A stretch of 64,000 bases of DNA from Marinobacter salinisoli (GTDB lineage Bacteria; Pseudomonadota; Gammaproteobacteria; Pseudomonadales; Oleiphilaceae): the NCBI RefSeq assembly GCF_017301335.1, contig NZ_CP071247.1, positions 3,472,001 through 3,536,000 of the forward strand, written 5' to 3'. The position numbers and the translations under genes were made by a program. This document shows, one piece after another, positions 1 through 8,453 of the stretch. Positions within the stretch are counted from its first letter, which is position 1. The number at the start of each line of letters is the position of its first letter. Below the pieces are notes generated by a model that ran no database searches, was not told where the DNA came from, and saw only the letters and a list, made by a program, of their open reading frames with translations.

Positions 1-435
1 CTTCTGGTCATGCCGGGACGCACGTATCAGCTCCACCATCTCTTCACACTGGGCAGCATCGAAGGATGCCGGCTGAAATTCCACCAGACCATGCCGCTCC
101 AGGAACTGCTGAACATCCCCGGACAACGGAACGTATTTCATCGACCAGTCGGTGAACGTCCGTTTGGGCAACGGTTCCTGGATCAGGGTAATCACATCCC
201 GATGCCGTGGATCGGCCTTGATACGCTGATAAAGCTCGAGCACTGCCCGCTCGTCACCTTCCAGGTACTGAAAGAACCGGTTATCGCCGTAATAGAGCCC
301 GCCCACCAGTTGATTTTTGGCGTTGTTACGGCGGGACTCCATCAGAATCCGCGCGACATGGGGTTCGATGCCGCGTTTCACCGGCTCCGCCTCGAAGGTG
401 GCGGTGCTGGCGTAGGCCAGGCGCATCAATGGCAT
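1..435 (-). CDS. BLUF-domain blue-light sensor (partial, C-terminus outside window)
   Basis: Translating the minus strand from the ATG at 435 gives 145 residues that run off the window edge with no stop. The N-terminus (MPLMRLAYAST) carries the early Tyr of BLUF domains. It is followed by the paired Asn in ESRRNNAKNQLVGGLYY, the flavin-contacting Gln in FFQYLEGDE, the RIKADPRHRDV helix and the late TDWSMKYVPL strand. These are the family's FAD-binding features in the right order. BLUF proteins bind FAD and sense blue light through a Tyr/Gln/flavin hydrogen-bond switch. The domain ends near residue 95, and the remaining visible residues (to about 145) look like a short helical tail, so this is probably a small stand-alone BLUF protein. 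AAGGAGA sits seven bases before the ATG. A possible 55-codon ORF lies just upstream on the same strand. Confidence 0.88.
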   Translation of the reverse strand, partial: MPLMRLAYASTATFEAEPVKRGIEPHVARILMESRRNNAKNQLVGGLYYGDNRFFQYLEGDERAVLELYQRIKADPRHRDVITLIQEPLPKRTFTDWSMKYVPLSGDVQQFLERHGLVEFQPASFDAAQCEEMVELIRASRHDQK

Positions 436-818
436 AGTTTTCTCCTTACCGCTGAAAAAAGAGGACCAGCGAGGGTTTACGGCCGGGGGCTGGCGCCCAG
501 ATCACTGCATGCCGAAATATACTGGCCGCCGGGTTTGCGCTGGCCGCCAATGGCACCCGGCACAGCGCCCTCGCGCTGACCATTGGCCGGCTCTTTATCG
601 GTATTCGGGGTAAGGCTGTTAAATGTGTCGACATCGGCCTGCATCCGGCCAACCTGCTGAAGTGAGCGAACACTTTTTTACGAACTCAGGTCAATCCTCC
701 CTTGGCCTGAGAGCCCCCAGCCGGTAAGATTACCGCCTTTTCATCGAAGCCGTTTTGTCCATCCAAAACACACTGTTCAATCCCAACCTTCAGCAATCCT
801 GAGAGGCAGACACCCGTC
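436..818. other. 383-bp intergenic stretch
   Basis: This stretch lies between the divergent BLUF gene and the purine permease. The only content I can suggest is the doubtful 55-codon minus-strand ORF at 477-644. There is also a short inverted repeat (CTCAGG ... CCTGAG) near 685-712, ahead of the permease. I saw no convincing riboswitch or terminator. Confidence 0.4.
477..644 (-). CDS. possible small hypothetical protein (55 aa)
   Basis: An ATG at 644 opens 55 codons, starting MQADVDTFNSLTPNTDKEP and ending at TAA 477-479. AGCAGG stands eight bases upstream as a reasonable ribosome-binding site. The peptide is hydrophilic and rich in Gly, Gln and Pro, with no membrane segment and no family I recognise. 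It lies 41 bp upstream of the BLUF gene on the same strand and could be co-transcribed. The competing open frames in this stretch look less natural. Without homologues this remains a guess. Confidence 0.3.
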   Translation of the reverse strand: MQADVDTFNSLTPNTDKEPANGQREGAVPGAIGGQRKPGGQYISACSDLGASPRP

Positions 819-2117
819 ATGCTTGAACGACTGTTCCAACTCCAGGCCCACGGTACCGATATTCGTAAAGAAGTGATCGCGGGCATCACCACCTTCCTGA
901 CCATGGCGTACATCATCGTGGTCAACCCGAGCATCCTGTCCGCCACCGGCATGGATTTCGGTGCCGTGTTCGTGGCGACCTGTATTGCAGCCGCCATCGG
1001 CACCCTGATCATGGGCCTCTGGGCCAACTACCCGATTGCTCTGGCACCCGGCATGGGCCTGAACGCATTCTTCTCGTTCACTGTGGTTGGCAGCATGGGC
1101 TACAGCTGGCAGGTGGCCCTGGGTGCGGTATTCCTGTCGGGCGTTATCTTCTTCCTGCTGAGTATCTTCAAGGTCCGTGAGTGGATCATCAACAGCATTC
1201 CGATGTCTCTGCGTTTCGGCATCTCCGCCGGTATCGGTTTCTTCCTGGCGCTGATTGCCCTCAAGAACGCCGGTATTGTGGTGGATCATCCCGCCACCCT
1301 GGTTGGCCTGGGCGACATCAAAGTGGCTGAGAGCCTGCTGTTTTTCGGAGGGTTCGTTTTGATCTGCGCGCTGTCATTCCGCCAGATCACCGGAGCGGTC
1401 ATGATCGGCATCATTGCCGTAACCGGCATTGCCATGATGCTTGGCATGGTGGAGTACAACGGTTTCGTATCCGCACCGCCGAGCCTGGCGCCGACCTTCA
1501 TGGAACTGGACATTGCCGGTGCCCTGAACGTGGGCATGATCAGCGTTGTCTTTGCCTTCCTGTTTGTTGACCTGTTCGACACCTCCGGCACCCTGATCGG
1601 CGCCGCCCAGCGCGGTGGCCTGCTGGACAAGGATGGCAAGCTGCCGCGCCTTGGCCGCGCCCTGATGTCAGACTCCGTGGCCACCATGTCCGGTGCGGCA
1701 CTGGGTACCTCCACCACCACCAGCTATATCGAGTCCACCGCCGGTATTTCTGCCGGTGGCCGCACCGGTCTGACAGCAGTCGTGGTGGCTCTGCTGTTCC
1801 TGGCGTGTCTGCTGCTGTCACCAATTGCCAGCATCATCCCGGCCTACGCGACCGCACCCGCCCTGCTCTACGTTGCCGTGCTGATGACCGGCGGCCTCAA
1901 GCTGGTGGATTGGGAAGACATTACCGATGCTGCCCCAGCCGTGGTGACCGCGCTGATGATGCCGCTGACCTTCTCCATCGCCAACGGCATCGCGTTCGGG
2001 TTTATCACCTACGCTATTGTGAAGGCTCTGAGTGGTCGCTGGTCTGACCTGAACCCGAGCGTGGTGATCATCGCGATCGTGTTTGTATTGAAATTCATTT
2101 TCCTGGGCGGGGAATAA
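819..2117 (+). CDS. NCS2/AzgA-family purine (adenine/guanine/hypoxanthine) permease
   Basis: This 432-residue inner-membrane protein has about 12-14 hydrophobic segments. Its N-terminus (EVIAGITTFLTMAYIIVVNP) and the following motif ALAPGMGLNAFF are hallmarks of the AzgA branch of the NCS2 family. These proteins import purine bases by proton symport. Further conserved blocks are FVDLFDTSGTLIGAA and ALGTSTTTSYIESTAG in the substrate-binding core. The length matches E. coli GhxP/AdeP-type carriers. The gene is followed after 30 bp by apt, which turns imported adenine into AMP, so the pair forms a purine-salvage unit. The sequence does not tell which base is preferred. Confidence 0.93.
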   Translation: MLERLFQLQAHGTDIRKEVIAGITTFLTMAYIIVVNPSILSATGMDFGAVFVATCIAAAIGTLIMGLWANYPIALAPGMGLNAFFSFTVVGSMGYSWQVALGAVFLSGVIFFLLSIFKVREWIINSIPMSLRFGISAGIGFFLALIALKNAGIVVDHPATLVGLGDIKVAESLLFFGGFVLICALSFRQITGAVMIGIIAVTGIAMMLGMVEYNGFVSAPPSLAPTFMELDIAGALNVGMISVVFAFLFVDLFDTSGTLIGAAQRGGLLDKDGKLPRLGRALMSDSVATMSGAALGTSTTTSYIESTAGISAGGRTGLTAVVVALLFLACLLLSPIASIIPAYATAPALLYVAVLMTGGLKLVDWEDITDAAPAVVTALMMPLTFSIANGIAFGFITYAIVKALSGRWSDLNPSVVIIAIVFVLKFIFLGGE

Positions 2118-2147
2118 ACCTCGTCCAGTGAGTTAACCGGATCTGTC

Positions 2148-2690
2148 ATGGACTATTTTTCGGAAAGCATCAAACAAGCCATCCGGACTGTCCCGGACTG
2201 GCCCAAGCCCGGCGTTGCCTTTCGCGACATCACCACGGTTCTGCAGGATAAAACCGCGTTCCGCAAGCTGATTGACGCCTTTGTACACCGCTACCATGGC
2301 CAGAAGATCGACGCCGTGGCCGCGGTGGATGCCCGCGGCTTCATCATCGGCTCGGCACTGGCTTACGAACTGAACGCTTCCCTGGTTCTGGTTCGGAAAA
2401 AGGGCAAGCTACCGTTCGACACCCTGGTGGAAGACTACGAACTGGAGTACGGCACGGCGTCCGTCGAGTTGCACAAGGACGCTTTCAAAGCGGGTGACAA
2501 AGTCGTGCTGGTCGACGACCTGATCGCAACGGGCGGCACCATGCTGGCAGCGACCCGACTGATTCGTCGCATCGGCGCCGAAATCGTTGAGGTGGCGGCG
2601 ATGATTGATCTGCCCGATCTGGGCGGATCTCGCAAGCTTCAGGAAGAAGGTCTGCAGGTATACACTGTCTGTTCGTTTGACGGAGAATAA
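2148..2690 (+). CDS. apt: adenine phosphoribosyltransferase
   Basis: This 180-residue cytosolic enzyme makes AMP from adenine and PRPP in purine salvage. The N-terminus ([19 protein letters not shown]) is the typical Apt hood region. [16 protein letters not shown] and [10 protein letters not shown] shape the base and phosphate site. [17 protein letters not shown] around residue 122 is the PRPP-binding loop with its paired acidic residues. Length matches E. coli Apt (183). It sits directly after the purine permease, 24 bp ahead of the FAH-family gene on the same strand, so the genes are probably co-transcribed. Confidence 0.97.
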   Translation: MDYFSESIKQAIRTVPDWPKPGVAFRDITTVLQDKTAFRKLIDAFVHRYHGQKIDAVAAVDARGFIIGSALAYELNASLVLVRKKGKLPFDTLVEDYELEYGTASVELHKDAFKAGDKVVLVDDLIATGGTMLAATRLIRRIGAEIVEVAAMIDLPDLGGSRKLQEEGLQVYTVCSFDGE

Positions 2691-2713
2691 AACCGAACTG
2701 ACAGGAGGCGGCC

Positions 2714-3376
2714 ATGTACGATTATCAACACCACTGGAAAGATGGAGTTCCCCTCCACTTACCGCTGGGCAAGATCGTCTGCATCGGCCGCAACTACGCC
2801 GAACATGCCCGGGAACTGAACAACCCCATTCCCGACGAACCACTCCTGTTTATCAAACCCGCCACCGCCGCCGTGCATATTACCCGGCCCCTGGTTATCC
2901 CCCGCAATCAGGGCGAGGTTCATTACGAAACCGAACTGGCCGTACTGATTGGCCGCCCCCTGACCAATGCATCAGAACGTGAGGCGAAAGAAGCGATTCT
3001 GGGCTACGGCCTTGCACTGGATCTGACCTTGCGGGATGTCCAAAGCCAGTTGAAGGAAAAAGGACACCCCTGGGAGCGAGCCAAGGGCTTCGACGGCGCC
3101 TGTCCTCTGTCTCCGTTTGTGGCGGCAGAGAAGCTTACCGGAGACCACTTCACGTTCACCATGGAGGTTGACCAGCACCTGCGACAAAGCGGCGACACCC
3201 GGGACATGCTCGTGCCCATCGCGCCTCTGATCGCCCACATCAGCAGCCAGTTTTCGCTGATGCCTGGCGATGTCGTTCTGACCGGAACCCCCAAGGGCGT
3301 GGGGCCATTGGCGGTGGGCCAGACCCTGTCACTGGAACTGGAAGATGTGCTGTTCGTTGAAACCAAAGTGGTTTAA
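2714..3376 (+). CDS. fumarylacetoacetate hydrolase (FAH) family protein, YcgM/FAHD1-like
   Basis: This 220-residue protein has the compact FAH fold. Visible motifs are IVCIGRNYAEHAREL at the N-terminus, the metal-binding acidic set in VHYETELAVLIG, the Asp of GLALDLTLRDVQ, and the C-terminal GTPKGVGPL loop. Short FAH proteins of this type (E. coli YcgM, human FAHD1) act as Mg-dependent acylpyruvate hydrolases or oxaloacetate decarboxylases. The true substrate cannot be told from sequence. AGGAGG lies six bases before the ATG. It follows apt closely but has no obvious purine role, so the linkage may only be transcriptional. Confidence 0.9.
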   Translation: MYDYQHHWKDGVPLHLPLGKIVCIGRNYAEHARELNNPIPDEPLLFIKPATAAVHITRPLVIPRNQGEVHYETELAVLIGRPLTNASEREAKEAILGYGLALDLTLRDVQSQLKEKGHPWERAKGFDGACPLSPFVAAEKLTGDHFTFTMEVDQHLRQSGDTRDMLVPIAPLIAHISSQFSLMPGDVVLTGTPKGVGPLAVGQTLSLELEDVLFVETKVV

Positions 3377-3423
3377 CGTCAAAGACAGGTGAATCCTTTT
3401 TCAGTGGAAGACGTACATCTGTC

Positions 3424-4746
3424 ATGGCAAAAAAACCCGTTACATCTCGCAGCGGACGGTTTCTGAAACTGGCCGGAATGACCGCCTCGGTGGCTGGCCA
3501 GTATGCAGGCCAACGTGCCCGCAGAATGTTCCAGAAGGAAGACAACGAAGACGCCCGCAGCCAGAACTACACCCGGATGGCAGACCAGATTGCCGACACC
3601 CTGGGCGAACTCAAGGGCGCGGTGATGAAAGTCGGCCAGATCGCCTCACAGACTCAGGATTTTCTTCCCAAAGAATTTTCCGACGCGCTGCAACGACTGC
3701 AAAAAGAAGCGCCGCCCATGCCGTTTGCGATCATACAGATGCAGATCGAAGCCGAGCTGGGCAAACCCGTAACAGAATTGTTCGAATACCTGCAGGAGAC
3801 ACCCTACGCCGCTGCGTCTATTGGCCAGGTGCATCGGGCTCGCCTGCATGATGGCACCGATGTCATTGTGAAAGTGCAGTACCCGGGCGTGGACGAATCC
3901 TGTGATTCAGACCTCAAGCAGCTACGCATGGCGCTCAAACTGGGCGGCCTGCTCAAGATGCCCAAGGAAACCGTGGATCAGCTGTTCGGCGAGATCCGGA
4001 CTCGGCTGAAAGAGGAGCTGGACTACCTGAACGAAGCAAAAAATCTGAAACTGTTCAGGAACTTCCATGAAAAAGACGATTGGGTGCTGATTCCATCGGT
4101 GATCGACAGCCACTCCACCAAACGGGTGCTGACCCTGGAACTGGTCGAAGGTGACCACATCAATGAAGTTACGCCGGACCGCTACAGCCAGGACACCATC
4201 AACCTGATCGGCCACCGCATTTTCAGCACCATGGCCGACCAGCTGTTCAAATTCCAGTGCATCCATGGTGACCCGCACGCGGGCAACTTTGCCTACCGGC
4301 CTGATGGCACCATCATCATGTACGACTTTGGCTGCGTGAAAAAACTGAAGCCGGAGATCGTGGAAGCCTACAGAAATGTTCTCCTCTCCGCGCTGGAAGA
4401 AGATTACCAGGCCCTGGATCGCTACTTGATCGATCTGGGCGCCAGGATCGAAAGCCAGCCGGCGGTAGACGCAGCCTACTACGCCATGTGGCGCGATATA
4501 CTGATAGTCCCTTTCGATCAGCCGGAACCCTACGATTTTGCCGAAGCCGACCTGCACACCCACGTGGCCGCCAAAACCAGCACGGTGTTCAAGTATCTGG
4601 ACTATTTCAAGCCACCGGTAGAGAGCATCTTCATCGACCGGATGATCGCGGGGCATTACTGGATATTGAAACGGCTGGGCGTTCAGGCAGCGTTCCGCTC
4701 GGATCTGGAAAAATACCTGGCACCGGCCACCGCCGCCTCGGGATAG
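3424..4746 (+). CDS. ABC1/AarF (UbiB/COQ8-like) atypical kinase family protein
   Basis: This 440-residue protein carries the hallmarks of the ABC1 atypical kinase family. These are the KxGQ motif (VMKVGQIASQ, about residue 70), the Ala-rich loop AAASIGQVHRA that replaces the usual P-loop, the catalytic HGDPHAGNF and the metal-binding YDFGCVKKL. Relatives (UbiB, COQ8/ADCK) support ubiquinone biosynthesis and probably use ATP hydrolysis to handle lipids. E. coli UbiB is about 100 residues longer with C-terminal membrane helices that I do not see here. This looks like the soluble AarF-type paralogue rather than UbiB itself. The gene is 47 bp after the FAH-family gene and converges on the sirtuin gene. 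Confidence 0.9.
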   Translation: MAKKPVTSRSGRFLKLAGMTASVAGQYAGQRARRMFQKEDNEDARSQNYTRMADQIADTLGELKGAVMKVGQIASQTQDFLPKEFSDALQRLQKEAPPMPFAIIQMQIEAELGKPVTELFEYLQETPYAAASIGQVHRARLHDGTDVIVKVQYPGVDESCDSDLKQLRMALKLGGLLKMPKETVDQLFGEIRTRLKEELDYLNEAKNLKLFRNFHEKDDWVLIPSVIDSHSTKRVLTLELVEGDHINEVTPDRYSQDTINLIGHRIFSTMADQLFKFQCIHGDPHAGNFAYRPDGTIIMYDFGCVKKLKPEIVEAYRNVLLSALEEDYQALDRYLIDLGARIESQPAVDAAYYAMWRDILIVPFDQPEPYDFAEADLHTHVAAKTSTVFKYLDYFKPPVESIFIDRMIAGHYWILKRLGVQAAFRSDLEKYLAPATAASG

Positions 4747-4768
4747 CCGGCTCCGAGTCAGCCCTGAA

Positions 4769-5443
4769 TCAGAGTGACTGAAGCCACTCCGCGACCCCTT
4801 CACACGCACCTTTGCGGATAACGCGGGCACGGCTGACAGAGGCCGGCTCACCGGGGTCAATGACAGTGATGGGCACAGACAGGTCCACCTCGTACACCAA
4901 CCCGGCCGCCGGGTAGACCTGCAGGGATGTGCCGACAATCAGAAGATGGTCTGCCGTGCGCACAACTTCTGCGGCCTTATCCAGCATCGGAACCTCTTCG
5001 CCGAACCAGACAATATGCGGGCGCAGTTGGGCGCCCCGATCGCAGGTTTCGCCAAGTTCGATATCCCGATAGCCAATGTCGTAAACCAGATCGCAGTGGC
5101 GGGTGCTGCGGGCCTTCGTCAGCTCGCCGTGCAAATGAATCACCTGGCTGGAGCCGCCGCGCTCGTGAAGATCATCCACGTTCTGGGTAATCACCGACAC
5201 GCGATATCTGGATTCCAGTTCCGCGAGCAGCCGGTGGGCCCGGTTGGGCTGGGCAGACTGAAGCTGGCGACGACGCTCGTTGTAAAAGCGCAGCACCAGC
5301 TCCGGATTGCGGGCAAACGCCTCGGGCGTGGCCACATCGTAGATACTGTGCTCCTCCCACAAACCACCGTTGTCACGGAAGGTAGACAGGCCGCTTTCGG
5401 CGCTGATGCCAGCGCCGGTCAGTACAACGATGTGATCCTGCAT
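4769..5443 (-). CDS. cobB: SIR2-family NAD-dependent protein deacylase (CobB-like)
   Basis: The chosen start (ATG at 5443) yields 224 residues beginning directly with the NAD-binding strand LTGAGISAESGLSTFRDNGG. A longer frame upstream would add about 66 residues of non-sirtuin sequence that overlap the neighbouring gene. The catalytic His is in VIHLHGEL and the NAD site in TQNVDDLHERGG. Tyr54 and Arg57 in FYNERRRQL match the Tyr-x-x-Arg pair that gives class III sirtuins (E. coli CobB, human SIRT5) activity on succinyl-lysine. Only two cysteines are visible in the small domain (HCDL, TCDRG) instead of the usual four, so zinc binding may be lost. Its ATG overlaps by one base the TGA of the D-2-hydroxyglutarate dehydrogenase gene, so the two are translationally coupled. 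Confidence 0.92.
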   Translation of the reverse strand: MQDHIVVLTGAGISAESGLSTFRDNGGLWEEHSIYDVATPEAFARNPELVLRFYNERRRQLQSAQPNRAHRLLAELESRYRVSVITQNVDDLHERGGSSQVIHLHGELTKARSTRHCDLVYDIGYRDIELGETCDRGAQLRPHIVWFGEEVPMLDKAAEVVRTADHLLIVGTSLQVYPAAGLVYEVDLSVPITVIDPGEPASVSRARVIRKGACEGVAEWLQSL

Positions 5444-6846
5444 CAGTCGAAGATCTTGCCCGGGTTCATGATGCCGTTCGGGTCGAATACCTGCTTGATT
5501 CCCCTCAGGTAGGCAATTTCCGAGTCGCTGCGGGTGTATTGCAGGTAGGGCTTCTTGGTCATGCCGACGCCATGCTCGGCAGATACGCTGCCCTGATAAC
5601 GCTCGACGATCTCGAACACCCACTTGTTCACCTGCTGGCACTTCTCGAAGAAGTCCTCGTTGGCCATGTCTTCCGGCTTGAGGATGTTCAGGTGCAGATT
5701 GCCATCACCGATGTGGCCGAACCAGATGATCTCGAAGTCCGGGTAATGCTCGGTGACCACATCCTCGATTTCCTGCAGGAAGCCAGGCACCTTGGACACC
5801 ACGACCGAAATATCGTTTTTGTAGGGCGTGCGCGGGGCAATGGACTCGGAAATCCGCTCACGCAACTGCCACAGATTCTGGGCCTGGGTTTCGCTCTGGC
5901 TGATCACGCCATCGAGCACCCACCCGTTCTCCATGCATTGTTCGAACAGCTCCATGGCGTCATCCATCACCTGATCGGACACCGCCTCGAACTCCAGCAG
6001 CGCATAATACGGCGCCTCGGTTTCGAACGGCGCCTGCACCTGGCCATGCGCCAACACGTGCCCCATCGCCTGGTGAGAGAAGAACTCGTAGGCGGTGAGA
6101 TCAATCTTCTTCTGGAAGGTCTGCAGCACGTCCATGGTGTTGGTCAGATCGTTCAACCCCAGCACCAGTACCGTCAGGTTCTCCGGCTTACGGGCCAGTT
6201 TCATGGTGGCCTCCGTAATGAAGCCGAGCGTACCTTCCGCGCCGATGAACAGATGACGCAGGTCGTAGCCGGTGTTGTTCTTCTCCAGATCCTTGTTCAG
6301 ATCCAGAACATCGCCCTTGCCGGTAACCACCTTCAGGCCCGCCACCCAGTCACGGCTCATGCCATAACGGATCACCTTGATACCACCGGCGTTCGTGGAC
6401 AGGTTACCACCCAGCTGGCTGGAGCCCGCGGAGGCAAAGTCTACCGGGTAATACAGGTCATTCTCTTCGGCAAAATTCTGCAATTGCTCGGTCACAACCC
6501 CGGCCTGACAGCGGACAATACGATCACTGGCGTTGAAATCCAGAATCTGATTCATGTTGTCGAAGGCCACAACCACTTCACCATTGGCCGCCACGGCACC
6601 GGCACTCAGACCGGTACGACCACCGGAAGGCACCAGGGCCACCTGGTTTTCATTGGCGAACTTGACCAGTGCCTGAACCTGTTCCGTGGTTTTGGGAAGC
6701 ACGATCGCAAGGGGCTTGGGCGGGTAGATCTTGGTCCAGTCCTTACCGTAGGTTTCAAGGTCGGCCGGATCGGTGAGCACCTTGCCGGGTGCATCGCCGG
6801 CACTCATCAACTCTTTAAGGGAAGCAATAACTTGATCAGAATTCAT
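5443..6846 (-). CDS. D-2-hydroxyglutarate dehydrogenase (FAD-linked, GlcD-like)
   Basis: This 467-residue flavoprotein has an N-terminal FAD_binding_4 domain (VPSGGRTGLSAGAV, SSQLGGNLSTNAGG, YDLRHLFIGAEGTLG). Its C-terminal FAD-oxidase domain has the metal-binding histidines in WFGHIGDGNLHLNIL and SAEHGVGMTK. GlcD, D-lactate dehydrogenase and D2HGDH share this fold. The assignment rests on context: the gene is divergent from serA, the arrangement known in Pseudomonas, where SerA reduces 2-oxoglutarate to D-2-hydroxyglutarate while oxidising 3-phosphoglycerate. D2HGDH re-oxidises that product, pulling serine synthesis forward and passing electrons to ETF. A glycolate or D-lactate oxidase role cannot be fully excluded. 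Confidence 0.86.
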   Translation of the reverse strand: MNSDQVIASLKELMSAGDAPGKVLTDPADLETYGKDWTKIYPPKPLAIVLPKTTEQVQALVKFANENQVALVPSGGRTGLSAGAVAANGEVVVAFDNMNQILDFNASDRIVRCQAGVVTEQLQNFAEENDLYYPVDFASAGSSQLGGNLSTNAGGIKVIRYGMSRDWVAGLKVVTGKGDVLDLNKDLEKNNTGYDLRHLFIGAEGTLGFITEATMKLARKPENLTVLVLGLNDLTNTMDVLQTFQKKIDLTAYEFFSHQAMGHVLAHGQVQAPFETEAPYYALLEFEAVSDQVMDDAMELFEQCMENGWVLDGVISQSETQAQNLWQLRERISESIAPRTPYKNDISVVVSKVPGFLQEIEDVVTEHYPDFEIIWFGHIGDGNLHLNILKPEDMANEDFFEKCQQVNKWVFEIVERYQGSVSAEHGVGMTKKPYLQYTRSDSEIAYLRGIKQVFDPNGIMNPGKIFD

Positions 6847-6917
6847 CGGAGCGTCAGTCTCTTAGCATGGCGCCTCGGGCCTGCATACAAACGTTTAAAA
6901 CAAGCCGGTCAGCACAC

Positions 6918-6946
6918 TGTGAAAACTTGCGTTTATGGTATCATAC
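6918..6946 (+). promoter_or_regulatory. candidate serA promoter
   Basis: The spacer between the divergent D2HGDH and serA genes holds an extended -10 element TGGTATCAT (6936-6944). A weak -35-like CTGTGA lies at a suitable distance upstream. The serA ATG is about 80 bases downstream of it. This is a reading by eye only. Confidence 0.4.
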
Positions 6947-7026
6947 CGCCCCTGTTCTGTGAGCCAGCCCTCACATAAAGCTGGTAACAGGCCGTTTCAC
7001 GTGACGAAAGGTTCGGAAGCATTTCT

Positions 7027-8256
7027 ATGTCATATACGTCTCTCGAAAAGAGCAAAATCCGGATTCTGCTGCTGGAAGGCGTGCATCAATCTGCCATTGA
7101 TACCCTGAACGCTGCGGGCTACACCAACATTGAGTATCTGACTCACTCGCTGGCCGAGGAAGATCTGATTGAGAAGGTCGCCGACGCGCACTTTATTGGT
7201 ATCCGGTCCCGCACCCAGCTGACTGAAAAAGTATTTGATGCTGCGAGCAAACTCGTCGCAGTGGGATGCTTCTGTATCGGAACCAACCAGGTGGACCTGC
7301 AGGCCGCCACCCGCCGTGGCATTGCGGTGTTCAACGCGCCTTTCTCCAACACCCGCAGCGTGGCCGAGCTGGTTCTGGCGCAGGCCATCCTGCTGCTGCG
7401 CGGCATCCCGGAGAAAAACGCCAAGGCACACCGTGGTGAATGGCTGAAGTCCGCCAAGGACAGCTACGAGATCCGCGGCAAGAAGCTGGGCATCATCGGT
7501 TACGGCAACATCGGCACACAGTTCAGCGTGCTCGCCGAGGGTCTGGGCATGGATGTGTATTTCTACGACGTCGTTTCCAAGCTGCCGATCGGCAACGCAA
7601 CCCAGGTTGGCACGCTTCAGGAACTGCTGAACATTGCTGACGTGGTGAGCCTGCACGTGCCGGAAACGCCGGCCACCAAGTACATGTTCAAAGCCGAACA
7701 GTTCGCCCAGATGAAGCCCGGCTCCATTCTGATGAACGCATCCCGCGGCACCGTGGTGGACATTGACGCCCTGGCCGATGCCCTGGGCAGTGGCAAGCTT
7801 CTGGGCGCGGCCATCGACGTCTTCCCGGTTGAACCCAAGTCCAACGACGAAGAGTTCATCTCTCCGCTGCGGGAATTCGATAATGTGATCCTGACGCCGC
7901 ACGTGGGCGGATCCACCATCGAAGCGCAGGAAAACATTGGCCGCGAAGTGGCCGAAAAGCTGGCCATGTACAGCGACAACGGCACCTCGGTGTCCTCCGT
8001 CAACTTCCCGGAAGTGGCGCTGCCGTCTCACCCGAACCAGCACCGCCTGTTGCACATCCACGAAAACGTGCCGGGCGTGATGTCAGAGATCAACCAGGTA
8101 TTCTCCGAAAACGACATCAATATCTGCGGCCAGTACCTGCAGACCAACGAAAACGTTGGCTACGTCGTCATCGACGTCGACAAGGAGTACAGCGAACTGG
8201 CGCTGGAGAAACTCCGTCATGTCAAAGGCACCATTCGTTGCCGGGTGCTGTTCTGA
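7027..8256 (+). CDS. serA: D-3-phosphoglycerate dehydrogenase
   Basis: This 409-residue enzyme is nearly the length of E. coli SerA (410). It oxidises 3-phosphoglycerate to phosphohydroxypyruvate, the first step of serine synthesis, and this class can also reduce 2-oxoglutarate to D-2-hydroxyglutarate. Visible features are FCIGTNQVDL, the Rossmann motif LGIIGYGNIGTQ (about residues 155-166), the catalytic Arg in LMNASRGTVVD, the acidic residue in AAIDVFPVEP, and the catalytic His in LTPHVGGST. A C-terminal ACT domain (LLHIHENVPGVMSEINQVF onward) is expected to bind serine for feedback inhibition. A strong terminator follows, so it is probably monocistronic. Confidence 0.97.
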   Translation: MSYTSLEKSKIRILLLEGVHQSAIDTLNAAGYTNIEYLTHSLAEEDLIEKVADAHFIGIRSRTQLTEKVFDAASKLVAVGCFCIGTNQVDLQAATRRGIAVFNAPFSNTRSVAELVLAQAILLLRGIPEKNAKAHRGEWLKSAKDSYEIRGKKLGIIGYGNIGTQFSVLAEGLGMDVYFYDVVSKLPIGNATQVGTLQELLNIADVVSLHVPETPATKYMFKAEQFAQMKPGSILMNASRGTVVDIDALADALGSGKLLGAAIDVFPVEPKSNDEEFISPLREFDNVILTPHVGGSTIEAQENIGREVAEKLAMYSDNGTSVSSVNFPEVALPSHPNQHRLLHIHENVPGVMSEINQVFSENDINICGQYLQTNENVGYVVIDVDKEYSELALEKLRHVKGTIRCRVLF

Positions 8257-8273
8257 GCCCTGACGGCAAGCCG

Positions 8274-8303
8274 AAAAACCGGAGCCCTGGCTCCGGTTTT
8301 TTT
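8274..8303 (+). terminator. rho-independent terminator after serA
   Basis: A GC-rich stem (AACCGGAGCC / GGCTCCGGTT) with a two-base loop is followed directly by a run of seven T residues. It starts about 20 bases after the serA stop. A preceding A run would let it also act on the other strand. Confidence 0.93.
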
Positions 8304-8453
8304 ATCGCCTGAAAAAGCAATGTGCCATGACGGCGCCAATCCGATTACAAAACATTCACGATCCGTACCTTGATCTGTCAACTCCCGCGCCCACTCTTTA
8401 ATTAGGGCGGCCACTAAATCCCAATTCGGGCGGCCTTACTAACAGGAGGTTCT

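Noticed and set aside
819..2690. Purine riboswitch ahead of the permease/apt unit
   Set aside because: The leader has a short inverted repeat but none of the conserved three-way-junction bases of a purine riboswitch that I could recognise.
5539..6978. Plus-strand open frame of 479 codons
   Set aside because: Antisense of the D-2-hydroxyglutarate dehydrogenase gene, whose motifs are clear; the frame is rich in His, Gln and Gly and has no fold signal.
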